This document shows, one piece after another, positions 48,701 to 57,605 of a stretch of 64,000 nt of DNA (positions are counted from its first letter, which is position 1; each line of letters begins with the position of its first letter). The notes under the pieces are model-generated. The model was given only the letters and a program-made list of their open reading frames with translations. It was not told where the DNA came from and did not search any database. The translations under genes and the position numbers were made by a program. Origin of the DNA: Paenibacillus polymyxa (GTDB taxonomy: Bacteria > Bacillota > Bacilli > Paenibacillales > Paenibacillaceae); NCBI RefSeq assembly GCF_001719045.1, contig NZ_CP015423.1, positions 2,006,001 through 2,070,000 on the forward strand, written 5' to 3'.

Positions 48701-51700
48701 TGCCAACATTCTGATGGCTCTCATCGCCGTCGTCCACAGCATCCGTCAGCTTGCCGGAGACCATGCCGGAGACAACCGACGCATTCGCCCGCTCCTCGCT
48801 GTACGACGCTTCGTCGTCCAGGTACAGCACCGCCGCCAGCGCCAGCTCCTCTTCGCCGAGCCAGGCTTCGGCACGCTCTCGCAGCGCCGTTTGCGTCAGC
48901 AGTACCTTCGCTCCGCTGTCTTCGAGCATGAACCGCACGCGCTCCGCCGGGTAATCCGGGTCGAGCGGCACATACGCCCCGCCCGCTTTCCAGACGGCCA
49001 GCGCGGCCACCAGCAAGTCCACCGAACGCTCGGCGAGAATGCCGACGATCGTCTCCCGGCCGATGCCGCTTGCACGCAGCGTAGCCGCCAAGCGGTTCGC
49101 CCGCTCGTTCAGCTCCGCATACGTCAGCCGGTCGTTCTCGTACACGACGGCCTCCGCTTCCGGCGTGCGCTCCGCCTGTTCCTCGAACAGCCGGTGGAAC
49201 GCGGCCGCAGGAGCCGCTTCCGGCTGTGCCGGGTTGAACGCGCCGAGAATTTGTTCTTTTTCCGCCGGTGTCAAAATGCCCAGCTCGGCAATCTTCGCAT
49301 CCGGACAGCTTACGATCGCCGCAAGCAAATGTCCGAAATGAGTCGACAGCCGCCGGATCGTGCTTTCTTTATAAAGAGCCGTTGCAAATTCAAAGCTGCA
49401 CTCCAGGCCGCCGTTTTCTTCCGTTACATCCACACTCAGGTCGAACTTGGCCGTGCCGTATTCGCTAGGGTACGGGGACAATTTCAGCCCTTCCAGCTCA
49501 AACTCTTTATCCTCCAAGTTTTGCAGGGAGAACATCGTGTCAAACAGCGGGTTGCGGCTCAAATCCCGGCTGACCTGCACTTTATCGACGAGCTCTTCGA
49601 ACGGATAATTCTGATGCTCGTAAGCGCCTAAGGTCGTTTCTTTCACTTCCTCCAGATACGACAGAAAGGTCTTCTCCGAAGCCGGATAATTGCGGAGCGC
49701 CAGCGTATTGACGAACATTCCGATCAAAGGCTGCGTGTCTCCGTGCGTTCTGCCCGCAATCGACGTTCCGACGATCAAATCGTCCTGACCTGTGTATTTT
49801 TGCAAAAGCACGGTATATGCCGCAAGCAGCACCATATACAGCGTCGTTCCTCTTTGAGCGGCCAGCTGCTTCAAGCCTTCGTTCGTTGCCTCGTCCACGA
49901 AGGACGTCAGCGTTTGTCCCTCAAAGCTCTGCACGGCCGGACGCGGATAGTCCGTCGGCATTTCCAGAACCGGCAGCTCGCCCCGGTAACGGTCCAGCCA
50001 GTAAGCTTCCTCGCGTTTCAACTGCGCTTTTTGCTCGTCCGACTGCTGCCATACCGCATAGTCCTTGTATTGAATGCGCAAAGGCTCTAATGACTCGCCG
50101 CCGTACATACGAACGAGTTCCTCGACTAACACGTCCATTGAAACCCCGTCGGAGACGATATGGTGCATGTCGAACATCAGCAAATAACGTTCGGCTGCCA
50201 GCTCTACGAGCTCCGCCCGCAGCAGCGGAGGCTTCGCCAAGTCGAAAGGCCGGATGAAGGCCTGCACGACTTCGGGCGCTTCTTCCTCGCTCACATGACG
50301 GTACTCGACGGCAAAGTCGACGCTCTCGTAAATGCGCTGTACAGCTTCGCCTTGTACGATCTCAAAGCCGGTTCGCAGCGTTTCGTGCCGTGCGATCAGT
50401 CCGCGGAAAGCCTTCTCCAGCAGGCTCCGGTCAATCGATCCTTCCAGCAGCAGCACGCCCGGCATGTTGTAGCTCTGATCGGCCCCTTCCAGCTGATTCA
50501 GGATAAACAGCCGCTTCTGAGCTGAGGAAAGCGGATAATATGCTCTTGCGTCCGCCAGCGGAATCGACGAGAACGACTGCTCTCCGATCCGGGAGATGGC
50601 GAGAGCCATCTCTTCGATCGTCGAGTAGCGGAATACGTCGCGCAGAGGCAGCTCGACGTTCAGCTCCTGATGCACCTTGCTCACCAGTGTAGTCGCCCGC
50701 AGGGAATGGCCGCCCAGGTCGAAGAAGTTGTCATGAACCCCGATGTGCTCCAGTCCGAGCACGCTTTTCCAAATTCCCGCCAAGCTGGCTTCCAGCGGAG
50801 TCCGAGGCGGAGTACGTTCTTCGCCCGGCTGCAAGCTCTCCTCCGGCGCCGGGAGTGATCGGCGGTCGACCTTGCCGTTCGTCGTCAGCGGGAGCCGCTC
50901 CAACTGGATCAGGTACGCCGGAATCATATAGGCCGGCAGTTCCTGGGAAAGCACGCTCTTCAGCTCGGCCGCCGGAAGCTCGCGGTCCGCTTCATAATAG
51001 GCGCAAAGCTGCTTCTCGCCGGAGGCGTCTTCCCTCGCGAATACCGTCGCTTTCCGAATTCCCTCCACTTTCTGAAGCTGAGCTTCGATTTCGCCCAACT
51101 CAATGCGGAAGCCGCGGATTTTCACTTGGTCGTCGGTCCGTCCCACGTATTCGATCGTGCCGTCCGGCAGCCATTTCGCCAAATCCCCCGTCCGGTACAT
51201 GCGCTCTCCCAGCACAAACGGATTGTCCACAAATTTCTCCGCCGTCAGCTCCGGCCGGTTATTGTAGCCCCGTACCAAGCCTTCTCCGCCGACGCAAAGC
51301 TCCCCGGCCACGCCGATCGGCAGAAGCTTATTCCGGCTGTCGACGATATACACCTTCGTATTACTGATCGGCCGTCCGATGGGTACGGTAACCGCCGACT
51401 CATCGACGAAGTCGACCGGAAGGTACGTGGTATAAACCGTGCTTTCCGACGGGCCGTACAGGTGGTTGAGCCTGCCCGGTCCGATATGGGCGAGCGCTTT
51501 ACGTACATGTCCGACCGACACTCGCTCTCCTCCGAACAAAATCGCCCGGACATCCCGCAGGCAATCGACGTTCACATCTACAAGGACGTTGAAGAAAGCC
51601 GTCGTAATCAGCATGACCGAGATGCGCTCACGCTGGATGAGATCCGCCAGCCGGACGATTTCCAGCAAAGTCTCGCGGGGAACCAGCACCAGCCGCGCCC

Positions 51701-54700
51701 CGTTGGTCAAAGCGCCGAAAATATCGAAAATCGCTCCGTCGAACGAATAGCTCGAAAGCTGGAGGACATGATCCCGTTCGGTGATGTCGATATAATTCGT
51801 ATTTCGCACGATCCGCACGATGTTGCGGTGCGAAACAAGGTTGCCTTTCGGCTTGCCCGTCGTGCCTGAAGTATAGATGACGCAGGCCAGATCCGTCGCT
51901 TCGGTGCCCGGATTTAGATTTGTGCCGTCCTCGTGATAGAAGGACTCGTCATCCAGTAAGATCACGGAGTCCGAACCCGCCAGGCGCTCGCGCAAGCGGC
52001 TTTGCGTCAGCATGACCTGCGCTCCCGAATCCTCAATCAAGAAACGGATACGCTCCTCGGGATATTCCGGGTCAATCGGTACGTAAGCCGCTCCGGCTTT
52101 GTGTGCCGCCAGCATGCCCACCACCATTTCGATGGAACGCTCAGCCATAATGGCGACCAGACGGCCTTTGGATATCCCGTGGCTACGCAAGGTACGGGCA
52201 AGGCGGTTGACGCGTTCGTTCAGCTCGCGGTAGGTCAGCTCTTGCTCATTCAAGGAGATGGCGGCTGCATCCGGGATGCGCTCCGCCTGCTCTTCGAACA
52301 ATTGAATGAGCGTCTTCCCGCGCGGAAATTCCGTGGTGGTGTCGTTAAAACGTCCGAGAAGGTCGGCCTTTTCCGCCTCCGTCACAAGTTCCAGCTCGCC
52401 CACGGTAATTTCCGGGTTATCCGTCACCTGCTCCAGCAGATGGACGAGATGCCCCTTGAGCAACTCGATGCTGTCTTTATCGAACACTTCGGCGTTAAAG
52501 TCGAATCGAATTTCGATCTCGACTCCCGGCACCACGGTCACGTTGAAGTTATAGTTCGTCTGCTCCTCCATCTGAACGTCAGCGATGGTAAGGTCGCCGT
52601 GCTGCTGGTCGCCCGCCTGCTCCATCTGCTCGTCCACTGGATAGTTCTCGAAAGCGATGATATGGTTGATCAGGTTCTGCTTTTGCACGCTGCGGGCTTG
52701 AATTTCATACAGCGGATAGTAATCATAACGCCCGGACTCCAGCGCCCGCTCTTGGAGCTTCGCCATCAGGTCGGCGAACACGGTGTCCGCTTCGCTCGTG
52801 ACGCGAACCGGCACCGTATTGATGAACAGCCCGATCATGGACTCGATGCCCGGGATTTCCGCCGGTCTTCCGGCCACGACGCTGCCGAATACGGCATCGT
52901 TTGTTCCGTTATATTTTTGCAGCATTACGCCCCAAGCGGCTTGCAGCAGCGTATTGACCGTAACCAGGCGCTGTTTCGCCACCCGGTCCATCCGCTCGCT
53001 CAAGTCCTTGCCCAGCTCGGCGGTGACGTGATCAGCCGTAAATCTGCCGTTTGGCGCCGGTTCCTTTTGTCCCGGGAGTACGGTTTGCCCCTCATAACCT
53101 GCCAGGAATGCCGTCCAATAGCCGGATGCCGCCTGATCGTCCTGTTTCTCCAACCATTCGATATAAGCGCCATAATCCGATCCCTTATCTCCCGCTGGCT
53201 GCTTGCCGGATGCCAAGGCCGAGTACGTCTCAAACAGCTCCTGCGTCAGCTGCGGCAGGCACCAGCCGTCCATCAAAATATGCTGGAAACTCCACAGCAC
53301 ATGATAGCTTTGCTCTTCGGTGCGCAGGATCGTAACCCGAACGAGCGCGTCATGTTCCATGTCGAAGCCGCGAAGCTTGTCATCCTCGGCCTTTTTATCC
53401 AAATACGCTTGTTTCTCGTCCGCCTGCAAATGAAGCAGCTCTTCATATTCAAAGCCGACCGGCTTGTCGCGGTATATGATTTGCAGCGGCTCGCCCGCCG
53501 GTCCTTTCACAAAATTCGCCCGCAGCACCAGATGACGTTTCGCAAGCTCCATCCAGCTCCTCTCGAAAAGCTGGACGTCGAGCGCTCCCCGCATCGTAAA
53601 CCGAGTCTGCTCGAAGTAAGCGGCCGTTTGCCGGTCAAGCGCGCTGTGGAACCACATGCCCTTCTGCATCGGCGTAAGCGAGTAAATATTTTCAATTTCC
53701 CCGAGATGGCCCGAGCGCTGGGCGATTTGCTCCAATTCCGCGATGGTCAAGCCTTTAAATTGCACGTCGCTCGGCGTCAATTCGGTGTTTTCTTTGCCTG
53801 CGCAGTGGGTAATGAGCTCTCGGAGACTTTGCTCAAGCCGCTGAGCGAAGGCTTCCATCGTTTCCTTGCGATACTGCTTCCGGCTGTAGCTGAGATCGAG
53901 CGATAAAGCGCCGTCCAGCACCATGCCGTTGATATCCAGCACAAAGCTGCGGGCCTGCCGGTCGCTGGCCGGGCTGCCGCTGGAATAAGAAGATATGCCG
54001 ATCTCGTCCTGATTGACATCATCGTCGAACTGGCCGAGGTAGTTAAAATTAATTTCCGGCTCTGCGCCCCAAACAAAGCCATCCTCCGATTTGGAGAGAT
54101 AGCGGCATACGCCGTACCCAAGCCCCTTGTTCGGAATGCGGCGCAAGCTTTCCTTGACCTGTTTAATCTGATAGGCCAAATCCCGGTCGGTTTCCGGCTC
54201 CAGGACGACCGGAAACTTGGTCGTAAACCAGCCGACTGTGCGCGTGATGTCGATATCCGTTCCGATCGATTCGCGTCCGTGTCCTTCGAGATTGATCCGC
54301 ACCCGTTCGTGTCCCGTCCACTTGCGAACAGCTATGCCGAGTGCCGTTACCAAAATATCGTTCATTTCGGTGTTGTAGGCCCGGTGAACCCGCTTCAGCA
54401 GCAGCTCCGTTTCTTCGGGAGTCAAACGGACAAACAGCGATTCGCTGTCCTGCTGCGTCGTAACGTCCGCCTCCAGATCCTTCGGCACGGCCGGAACCGC
54501 AATTTGTTCCACGGCCTGCCAATAGGCCCGTTCCTTCGCCATCTCCGGGCTTTGCGCGTAAGCGGCCAACTGCTCGGACCAAGTGCGGTACGCATCCGTT
54601 TTCGCCGGGAAACGAATTTCCTCGCTTTTGCCGGCCTGCTCGTAACCCACAGCGAAATCCTCCATCAAAATGCGCCAAGACACGCCGTCCACCACGGCAT

Positions 54701-57605
54701 GATGAACCGCGAGCAGCAAATGATCGCCGTCCGCGCACCGGAACAGTCCCGCCTTCACGAGGGGCCCGTTCTCCAGATCGATGCCCGCTTGAATGTCCGT
54801 TGCCTTCGCTTCCACAGCCTGGGCGGTATTCTCCGCATCCTTGAAGTCGAACACGTCCAGCGTGAACAGCCCGCCTTCCTGAATCGCGCGATTCCGCGCG
54901 CTAAACCCTTGTTCCGTCTTGCGGAACACCATCCGCAAGGCGTCATGATGCTCGGCCAGCTTTTGCAGCACCTGACGTACCGTCTCTTCGTCGAAGCTTT
55001 CCTTCCGGTACAGCATCACCGACTGGTTGAAATGATGCGGGGCCGCAAAGGAGCTCTCGAAAAACCAAAGCTGAATCGGCGTCAGCGCCGTTTCACCCGT
55101 TATTTCGCCTTGATCGATGGTACGTCCGATCGGTTTCACATGCAGGCTGAGCTGTGAGATAGTCGGATATTTGAACAAATCCCGGATTTCCAGCTTGTAC
55201 CCGGCTTGATGAAGCCGCGAAGATACTTGAATGGACTTGATCGAGTCTCCGCCCAGCTCGAAGAAATGATCCGTTACCCCAACGCGATCGGCGTTCAATA
55301 CCGCCTGCCACACATCGGCAAGCGTCCGCTCGGCTTCATTGCGGGGAGCTACGTACGCGCCGCCGGTCAGCGCGTTTCCTTCCGGAGCGGGCAAAGCCTT
55401 GCGGTCGATTTTGTCGTTCGGCGTGAGCGGCATCCACGGAAGCTGAACAAAATGCGCTGGAATCATGTAATTCGGCAATTTTTGCGCCAGCGCGCTTCTC
55501 AGCTCGCCGAGCGTAAGCGGGCGGCCCGCGACCAGGTAAGCGCACAGTTCTTGCCCGCTTTTGCCTTCCCGCGCGATTACAATCGTCTCCTGCACGGAGT
55601 CGATCTTCAGAAGCTGCTCTTCAATCTCGCCGATCTCGATCCGGAATCCACGGATTTTCACCTGATGGTCAATCCGGCCCAAGTACTCAATATTTCCGTC
55701 CGGGAGCCAGCGGGCCAAGTCGCCCGTCCGGTACAGTCTCTCTCCGGGCTCAAACGGGTGTTCGATGAATTTCTCCGCCGTCAGATCCGGCCGGTTCCAA
55801 TATCCCCGGGCGAGGCCGACGCCCGCGATGCATAATTCTCCCTCCACTCCGATAGGCGCCAGCTGATTCTGTGCGCCCAGTATATACAAGCGATGGTTCC
55901 AGATCGGACGTCCGATCGGTATCGCTCTGCGTTCGGTGTCATGCGTAGACGCCGCCCACACGGATGTGGCAATCGAGGCTTCCGTCGGACCGTACGCGTT
56001 ATAGTACTGTACCTTGTCTTTCCACTGCTGCACGAATTCGGCTGAAACGGCGGAGCCCGCCGTGATGAGCCTGCTCAGACTCGGCAGGCGGTCTGAATTC
56101 AAATAAGCCGCATAAGTTGGCGGCAAAGTGGCGATCGTAATTGCATGCTCGTTCATGAAACGTTCGAACAGCTGATCATCCAAAATCGTCTCGGTTGACG
56201 GTATATATAAGGTCGCCCCGAAATACAGAGCGTTGAACATCTCCCAACACGACGCATCGAACGATAGGCTGGCGAATTGCAGCACTCGATCCTGTTCGGT
56301 CGTGTGAAGCGTATGGGCAAACGTCAGTTCCAGGCTGACCAGCCCGCGATGCTCCAGCATGACCCCTTTGGGTTTGCCCGTCGTACCTGATGTATAGATG
56401 ACATAAGCCAGATCGTTCGGACCGCTGGCCGGCTCCAGGTTCGAGCCATCGTCGCTGTAGGCCTGCTCGTCATCCAGCGCCACCACGGTCCCTTCGAACG
56501 GCACCTGCTCCAGCAACTCCCTTTGAGTCAGCAGCAGCTGCGCGTTCGAGTTCTCCAGAATGTAGCGGATGCGTTCTTCCGGGTATTCCGGGTCGATCGG
56601 CACGTAGGCACCGCCAGCTTTCAGAACCGCCAGAATGCCAACGACCGTCTCCAGCGATCTCCTGGCCATCAAGCCTACCAGCTGATTGGGCAGCACGCCG
56701 ACCGATCGCAGCGTCCGCGCCAGCCGGTTCGCCCGTTCGTTCAGCTCCGCGTACGAAAGCCGCCGCCCCTCAAAGACAACCGCCGTCGCTTCGGGCACCC
56801 GCTTCGCTTGCTCCTCCACGAGCTGATGAATCGTCCGATCACGGGGATAGTCCTTCTCGGTATCGTTAAAGCTTTGCAGCAATTGAAATTTCTCGTCCTC
56901 CGACAGCATGTCCGCCCGCACGATGTCCAGCTCCAACTCGTGAAGCCCCACGGCCAGCAGGCGATTCAGATGGCCGACGACCCGAGTCATGAACTCGGAG
57001 TCATATAAGTGCTCGTTATATGACAGTGCTAGCTGTATCGTCCCGCCGGTTAAGCTGAATTCAAAGGAACAATCCGTGACCACGTTTTGCCCGATTTCGT
57101 CCAGATGCAGCTCCTTAAGGGATACTAGCGTATGGACGACGGGTATCCCGCCTGCATATTGCAGGTCCAGCTTCTCCGTCATTTTCAAGAACGGAATATG
57201 TTGATGCTGAATCGCTTCCGGCAAGGAAGTCCTCAGCTCGCTCAGAAGCGTTCTAAAAGTCGCACCCGCCGAAAGCGAGTTTTTCAAAATGATCGTATGA
57301 TTAACGGATCGGCGCGTCTCCGTCGGTTTCCGTACAACCGGCATGCCGACCAGAATGTCAGAAGCGCCTGTATATTTATGCAAGAGCGACTGAACACCGG
57401 CGAGCAAAATCATAAAAGTGGCCAGCGGAGCGCCCTTGCTCATTTGAAGTACTCGCTGCGCCACTTCCTCCGAAAGCGTCCCGCCGACGGTTGTCATAAT
57501 GGGCGCCAGGGAGCTTGGAGCTTTGCTGTATGGCAGCCGCGTCAAGGTATAATCGTCGCTACCGAATTTTTCGTTCCAAAACAACATTTCTTTTTCAAAA
57601 GCCAT
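42702..57605 (-). CDS. pmxA: Polymyxin synthetase PmxA: modules 6-9 (D-Phe/Leu, Leu, Dab, Dab)
   Basis: 4967 residues from the ATG at 57605 (AGAGGGG about 10 bases upstream). The frame stays open 100 codons further up, but that part looks non-coding and the Met-Ala-Phe-Glu-Lys start mirrors PmxB. Order: half-C lobe (1-255), A6-T6-E6 (code DAWTIAAIAK, carrier LGGDS, epimerase HHAVVDG near 968), C7-A7-T7 (QHILMDG; code DGFLLGLVYK), C8-A8-T8 and C9-A9-T9 (both DVGEISAIDK, Dab), and a terminal C (HHMVSDG, 4500-4967). It adds a D-configured Phe-like residue 6, a Leu-like residue 7, Dab8 and Dab9, then condenses onto Thr10 on PmxB. First gene of the operon. The code of A6 is closest to Phe (DAWTIAAICK) but has Ala at the ninth position, so Leu is not excluded. 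Confidence 0.95.
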   Translation of the reverse strand: MAFEKEMLFWNEKFGSDDYTLTRLPYSKAPSSLAPIMTTVGGTLSEEVAQRVLQMSKGAPLATFMILLAGVQSLLHKYTGASDILVGMPVVRKPTETRRSVNHTIILKNSLSAGATFRTLLSELRTSLPEAIQHQHIPFLKMTEKLDLQYAGGIPVVHTLVSLKELHLDEIGQNVVTDCSFEFSLTGGTIQLALSYNEHLYDSEFMTRVVGHLNRLLAVGLHELELDIVRADMLSEDEKFQLLQSFNDTEKDYPRDRTIHQLVEEQAKRVPEATAVVFEGRRLSYAELNERANRLARTLRSVGVLPNQLVGLMARRSLETVVGILAVLKAGGAYVPIDPEYPEERIRYILENSNAQLLLTQRELLEQVPFEGTVVALDDEQAYSDDGSNLEPASGPNDLAYVIYTSGTTGKPKGVMLEHRGLVSLELTFAHTLHTTEQDRVLQFASLSFDASCWEMFNALYFGATLYIPSTETILDDQLFERFMNEHAITIATLPPTYAAYLNSDRLPSLSRLITAGSAVSAEFVQQWKDKVQYYNAYGPTEASIATSVWAASTHDTERRAIPIGRPIWNHRLYILGAQNQLAPIGVEGELCIAGVGLARGYWNRPDLTAEKFIEHPFEPGERLYRTGDLARWLPDGNIEYLGRIDHQVKIRGFRIEIGEIEEQLLKIDSVQETIVIAREGKSGQELCAYLVAGRPLTLGELRSALAQKLPNYMIPAHFVQLPWMPLTPNDKIDRKALPAPEGNALTGGAYVAPRNEAERTLADVWQAVLNADRVGVTDHFFELGGDSIKSIQVSSRLHQAGYKLEIRDLFKYPTISQLSLHVKPIGRTIDQGEITGETALTPIQLWFFESSFAAPHHFNQSVMLYRKESFDEETVRQVLQKLAEHHDALRMVFRKTEQGFSARNRAIQEGGLFTLDVFDFKDAENTAQAVEAKATDIQAGIDLENGPLVKAGLFRCADGDHLLLAVHHAVVDGVSWRILMEDFAVGYEQAGKSEEIRFPAKTDAYRTWSEQLAAYAQSPEMAKERAYWQAVEQIAVPAVPKDLEADVTTQQDSESLFVRLTPEETELLLKRVHRAYNTEMNDILVTALGIAVRKWTGHERVRINLEGHGRESIGTDIDITRTVGWFTTKFPVVLEPETDRDLAYQIKQVKESLRRIPNKGLGYGVCRYLSKSEDGFVWGAEPEINFNYLGQFDDDVNQDEIGISSYSSGSPASDRQARSFVLDINGMVLDGALSLDLSYSRKQYRKETMEAFAQRLEQSLRELITHCAGKENTELTPSDVQFKGLTIAELEQIAQRSGHLGEIENIYSLTPMQKGMWFHSALDRQTAAYFEQTRFTMRGALDVQLFERSWMELAKRHLVLRANFVKGPAGEPLQIIYRDKPVGFEYEELLHLQADEKQAYLDKKAEDDKLRGFDMEHDALVRVTILRTEEQSYHVLWSFQHILMDGWCLPQLTQELFETYSALASGKQPAGDKGSDYGAYIEWLEKQDDQAASGYWTAFLAGYEGQTVLPGQKEPAPNGRFTADHVTAELGKDLSERMDRVAKQRLVTVNTLLQAAWGVMLQKYNGTNDAVFGSVVAGRPAEIPGIESMIGLFINTVPVRVTSEADTVFADLMAKLQERALESGRYDYYPLYEIQARSVQKQNLINHIIAFENYPVDEQMEQAGDQQHGDLTIADVQMEEQTNYNFNVTVVPGVEIEIRFDFNAEVFDKDSIELLKGHLVHLLEQVTDNPEITVGELELVTEAEKADLLGRFNDTTTEFPRGKTLIQLFEEQAERIPDAAAISLNEQELTYRELNERVNRLARTLRSHGISKGRLVAIMAERSIEMVVGMLAAHKAGAAYVPIDPEYPEERIRFLIEDSGAQVMLTQSRLRERLAGSDSVILLDDESFYHEDGTNLNPGTEATDLACVIYTSGTTGKPKGNLVSHRNIVRIVRNTNYIDITERDHVLQLSSYSFDGAIFDIFGALTNGARLVLVPRETLLEIVRLADLIQRERISVMLITTAFFNVLVDVNVDCLRDVRAILFGGERVSVGHVRKALAHIGPGRLNHLYGPSESTVYTTYLPVDFVDESAVTVPIGRPISNTKVYIVDSRNKLLPIGVAGELCVGGEGLVRGYNNRPELTAEKFVDNPFVLGERMYRTGDLAKWLPDGTIEYVGRTDDQVKIRGFRIELGEIEAQLQKVEGIRKATVFAREDASGEKQLCAYYEADRELPAAELKSVLSQELPAYMIPAYLIQLERLPLTTNGKVDRRSLPAPEESLQPGEERTPPRTPLEASLAGIWKSVLGLEHIGVHDNFFDLGGHSLRATTLVSKVHQELNVELPLRDVFRYSTIEEMALAISRIGEQSFSSIPLADARAYYPLSSAQKRLFILNQLEGADQSYNMPGVLLLEGSIDRSLLEKAFRGLIARHETLRTGFEIVQGEAVQRIYESVDFAVEYRHVSEEEAPEVVQAFIRPFDLAKPPLLRAELVELAAERYLLMFDMHHIVSDGVSMDVLVEELVRMYGGESLEPLRIQYKDYAVWQQSDEQKAQLKREEAYWLDRYRGELPVLEMPTDYPRPAVQSFEGQTLTSFVDEATNEGLKQLAAQRGTTLYMVLLAAYTVLLQKYTGQDDLIVGTSIAGRTHGDTQPLIGMFVNTLALRNYPASEKTFLSYLEEVKETTLGAYEHQNYPFEELVDKVQVSRDLSRNPLFDTMFSLQNLEDKEFELEGLKLSPYPSEYGTAKFDLSVDVTEENGGLECSFEFATALYKESTIRRLSTHFGHLLAAIVSCPDAKIAELGILTPAEKEQILGAFNPAQPEAAPAAAFHRLFEEQAERTPEAEAVVYENDRLTYAELNERANRLAATLRASGIGRETIVGILAERSVDLLVAALAVWKAGGAYVPLDPDYPAERVRFMLEDSGAKVLLTQTALRERAEAWLGEEELALAAVLYLDDEASYSEERANASVVSGMVSGKLTDAVDDGDESHQNVGTDSFHEARPEDLAYVIYTSGTTGKPKGVMIEHRSLVNTAAGYRREYRLDQFPVRLLQLASFSFDVFVGDIARTLYNGGTMVIVPKDDRIDPSRLHYWIERERVTIFESTPALIVPFLEYVHEQQLDMSRLELLITSSDSCSVADYRTLQERFGSLFRIINAYGVTEAAIDSSFYDEELAKLPQTGNVPIGKAWLNAKFYIVDAHLNPVPVGVLGELVIGGVGVARGYLNRPELTEEKFVDSPFAVGERLYRTGDLARWMEDGNVDFIGRIDNQAKIRGYRIETGEIESQLLRVEGVREAVVLVRSDANGQKALCAYYTPDTGAELAMNDLRSALAQELPGYMIPSYFVELERLPLTPNGKIDRKALPAPEGEAGSGTEYVAPRNELETKLAAIWQEVLGLAKEIGVHDNFFDIGGHSLRATTLVSKIHKGLNVDLPLRDVFRHSTIESMAAAISRLDEQTFVAIPMADDREVYPQSFAQKRLFILNQLEGAELSYNMPEAMLLEGALDRARFEEVFRKLVARHETLRTGFEMVDGEASQRIYQDVNFAVEFYRADEQEAEETVRRFVRPFDLAKPPLLRVGLVELAPKRHILMYDMHHIISDGVSMEIFVEEFVRLYGGEQLEPLRIQYKDYTVWQHSQEQKERLQRQEAYWLDMFQGELPVLEMPTDYPRPAVQSYEGQTLEFFFDASKTDGLKQLASETGTTLFMVLLAAYNVLLHKYSGQEDVIVGTPIAGRNHGDVQPLIGIFLNTLAIRSYPASEKTFLSYLNEVKETTLHAFEHQNYPFEELVDKVQVTRDLSRNPLFDTLFTMQNTENEEFELEGLRLIPYPSALDTAKFDISLDVGEENGGLDYSFEYATALYKRETIERLAKHYEQLLVTIVSHPDAKIAELNLLTAEEKEQILGAFNPAQPEAAPAAAFHRLFEEQAERTPEAAAVVYENDRLTYAELNERANRLAATLRASGIGRETIVGILAERSVDLLVAVLAVWKAGGAYVPLDPDYPAERVRFMLEDSGAKVLLTQTPLRERAEAWLGDEELALAAVLYLDEEASYSEERANASVVSGMVSGKLTDAVDDGDESHQNVGTDSFHEARPEDLAYVIYTSGTTGKPKGVMIEHRSLVNTAAGYRREYRLDEFPVRLLQLASFSFDVFVGDIARTLYNGGTMVIVPKDDRIDPSRLHHWIERERVTIFESTPALIVPFLEYVHEQQLDMSRVELLITSSDSCSVADYRTLQERFGSLFRIINAYGVTEAAIDSSFYDEELTKLPQTGNVPIGKAWLNAKFYIVDAHLNPVPVGVLGELVIGGVGVARGYLNRPELTEEKFVDSPFAAGERLYRTGDLARWMEDGNVDFIGRIDNQAKIRGYRIETGEIESQLLRVEGVREAVVLVRSDANGQKALCAYYTPDTGAELVVNDLRSALAQELPGYMIPSYFVEMERLPLTPNGKIDRKALPAPEGEAGSGTEYVAPRNELETKLAAIWQEVLGLAKEIGVHDNFFDIGGHSLRATTLAGKVFKELNVNLPLRDVFRHSTIAAMAEAIARMERREHEAIPQAEEREYYPLSSAQKRLFIQHTLDGADQLYNMPELVQVEGEFDLDRLEAALRKLITRHESLRTGFEIVKAEAVQRIYPQVDFAIEHHQADKEDAAQIEQIVRSFVRPFDLGKPPLLRAGVIELEPNLHILLFDMHHMVSDGVSMAIVIDEFSSFYAGEELPPLRIQYKDYAVWQQSKAHRERIGRQEAYWLQTFEGELPTADLPMDYERSAARSYEGAHLEFDVEASLSARLRELAAERESTLFMVLLAAYTVLLSKYSGQEDLVVGTPVAGRTNADLEPVIGMFVNTLAIRNRPSGDKTFLSYLEEVKETALGAFENQDYPFEELVERLNVKREPGRFPLFDAVFDLQNIEERDAELEGVSLKTYELDHLEEAKFDLTLFMYENNGALSGGFFYATKLFKEAMIRTLTEDYLRVLSQIAENPQLELSRIECHKPAAGAKSAVDTIEFAF
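44160..46010 (-). repeat. Dab adenylation block, pmxA module 9 copy
   Basis: Offset by 3252 bp from the module 8 copy. Near-identical through the adenylation domain and carrier, whereas the preceding condensation domains differ. Also close to the Dab blocks of pmxE modules 4 and 5. Boundaries are approximate. Confidence 0.8.
47412..49262 (-). repeat. Dab adenylation block, pmxA module 8 copy
   Basis: Partner of 44160-46010. Both share the post-A8 segment YRIETGEIESQLL with pmxE module 5, which is absent from pmxE modules 1 and 3. Confidence 0.8.
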
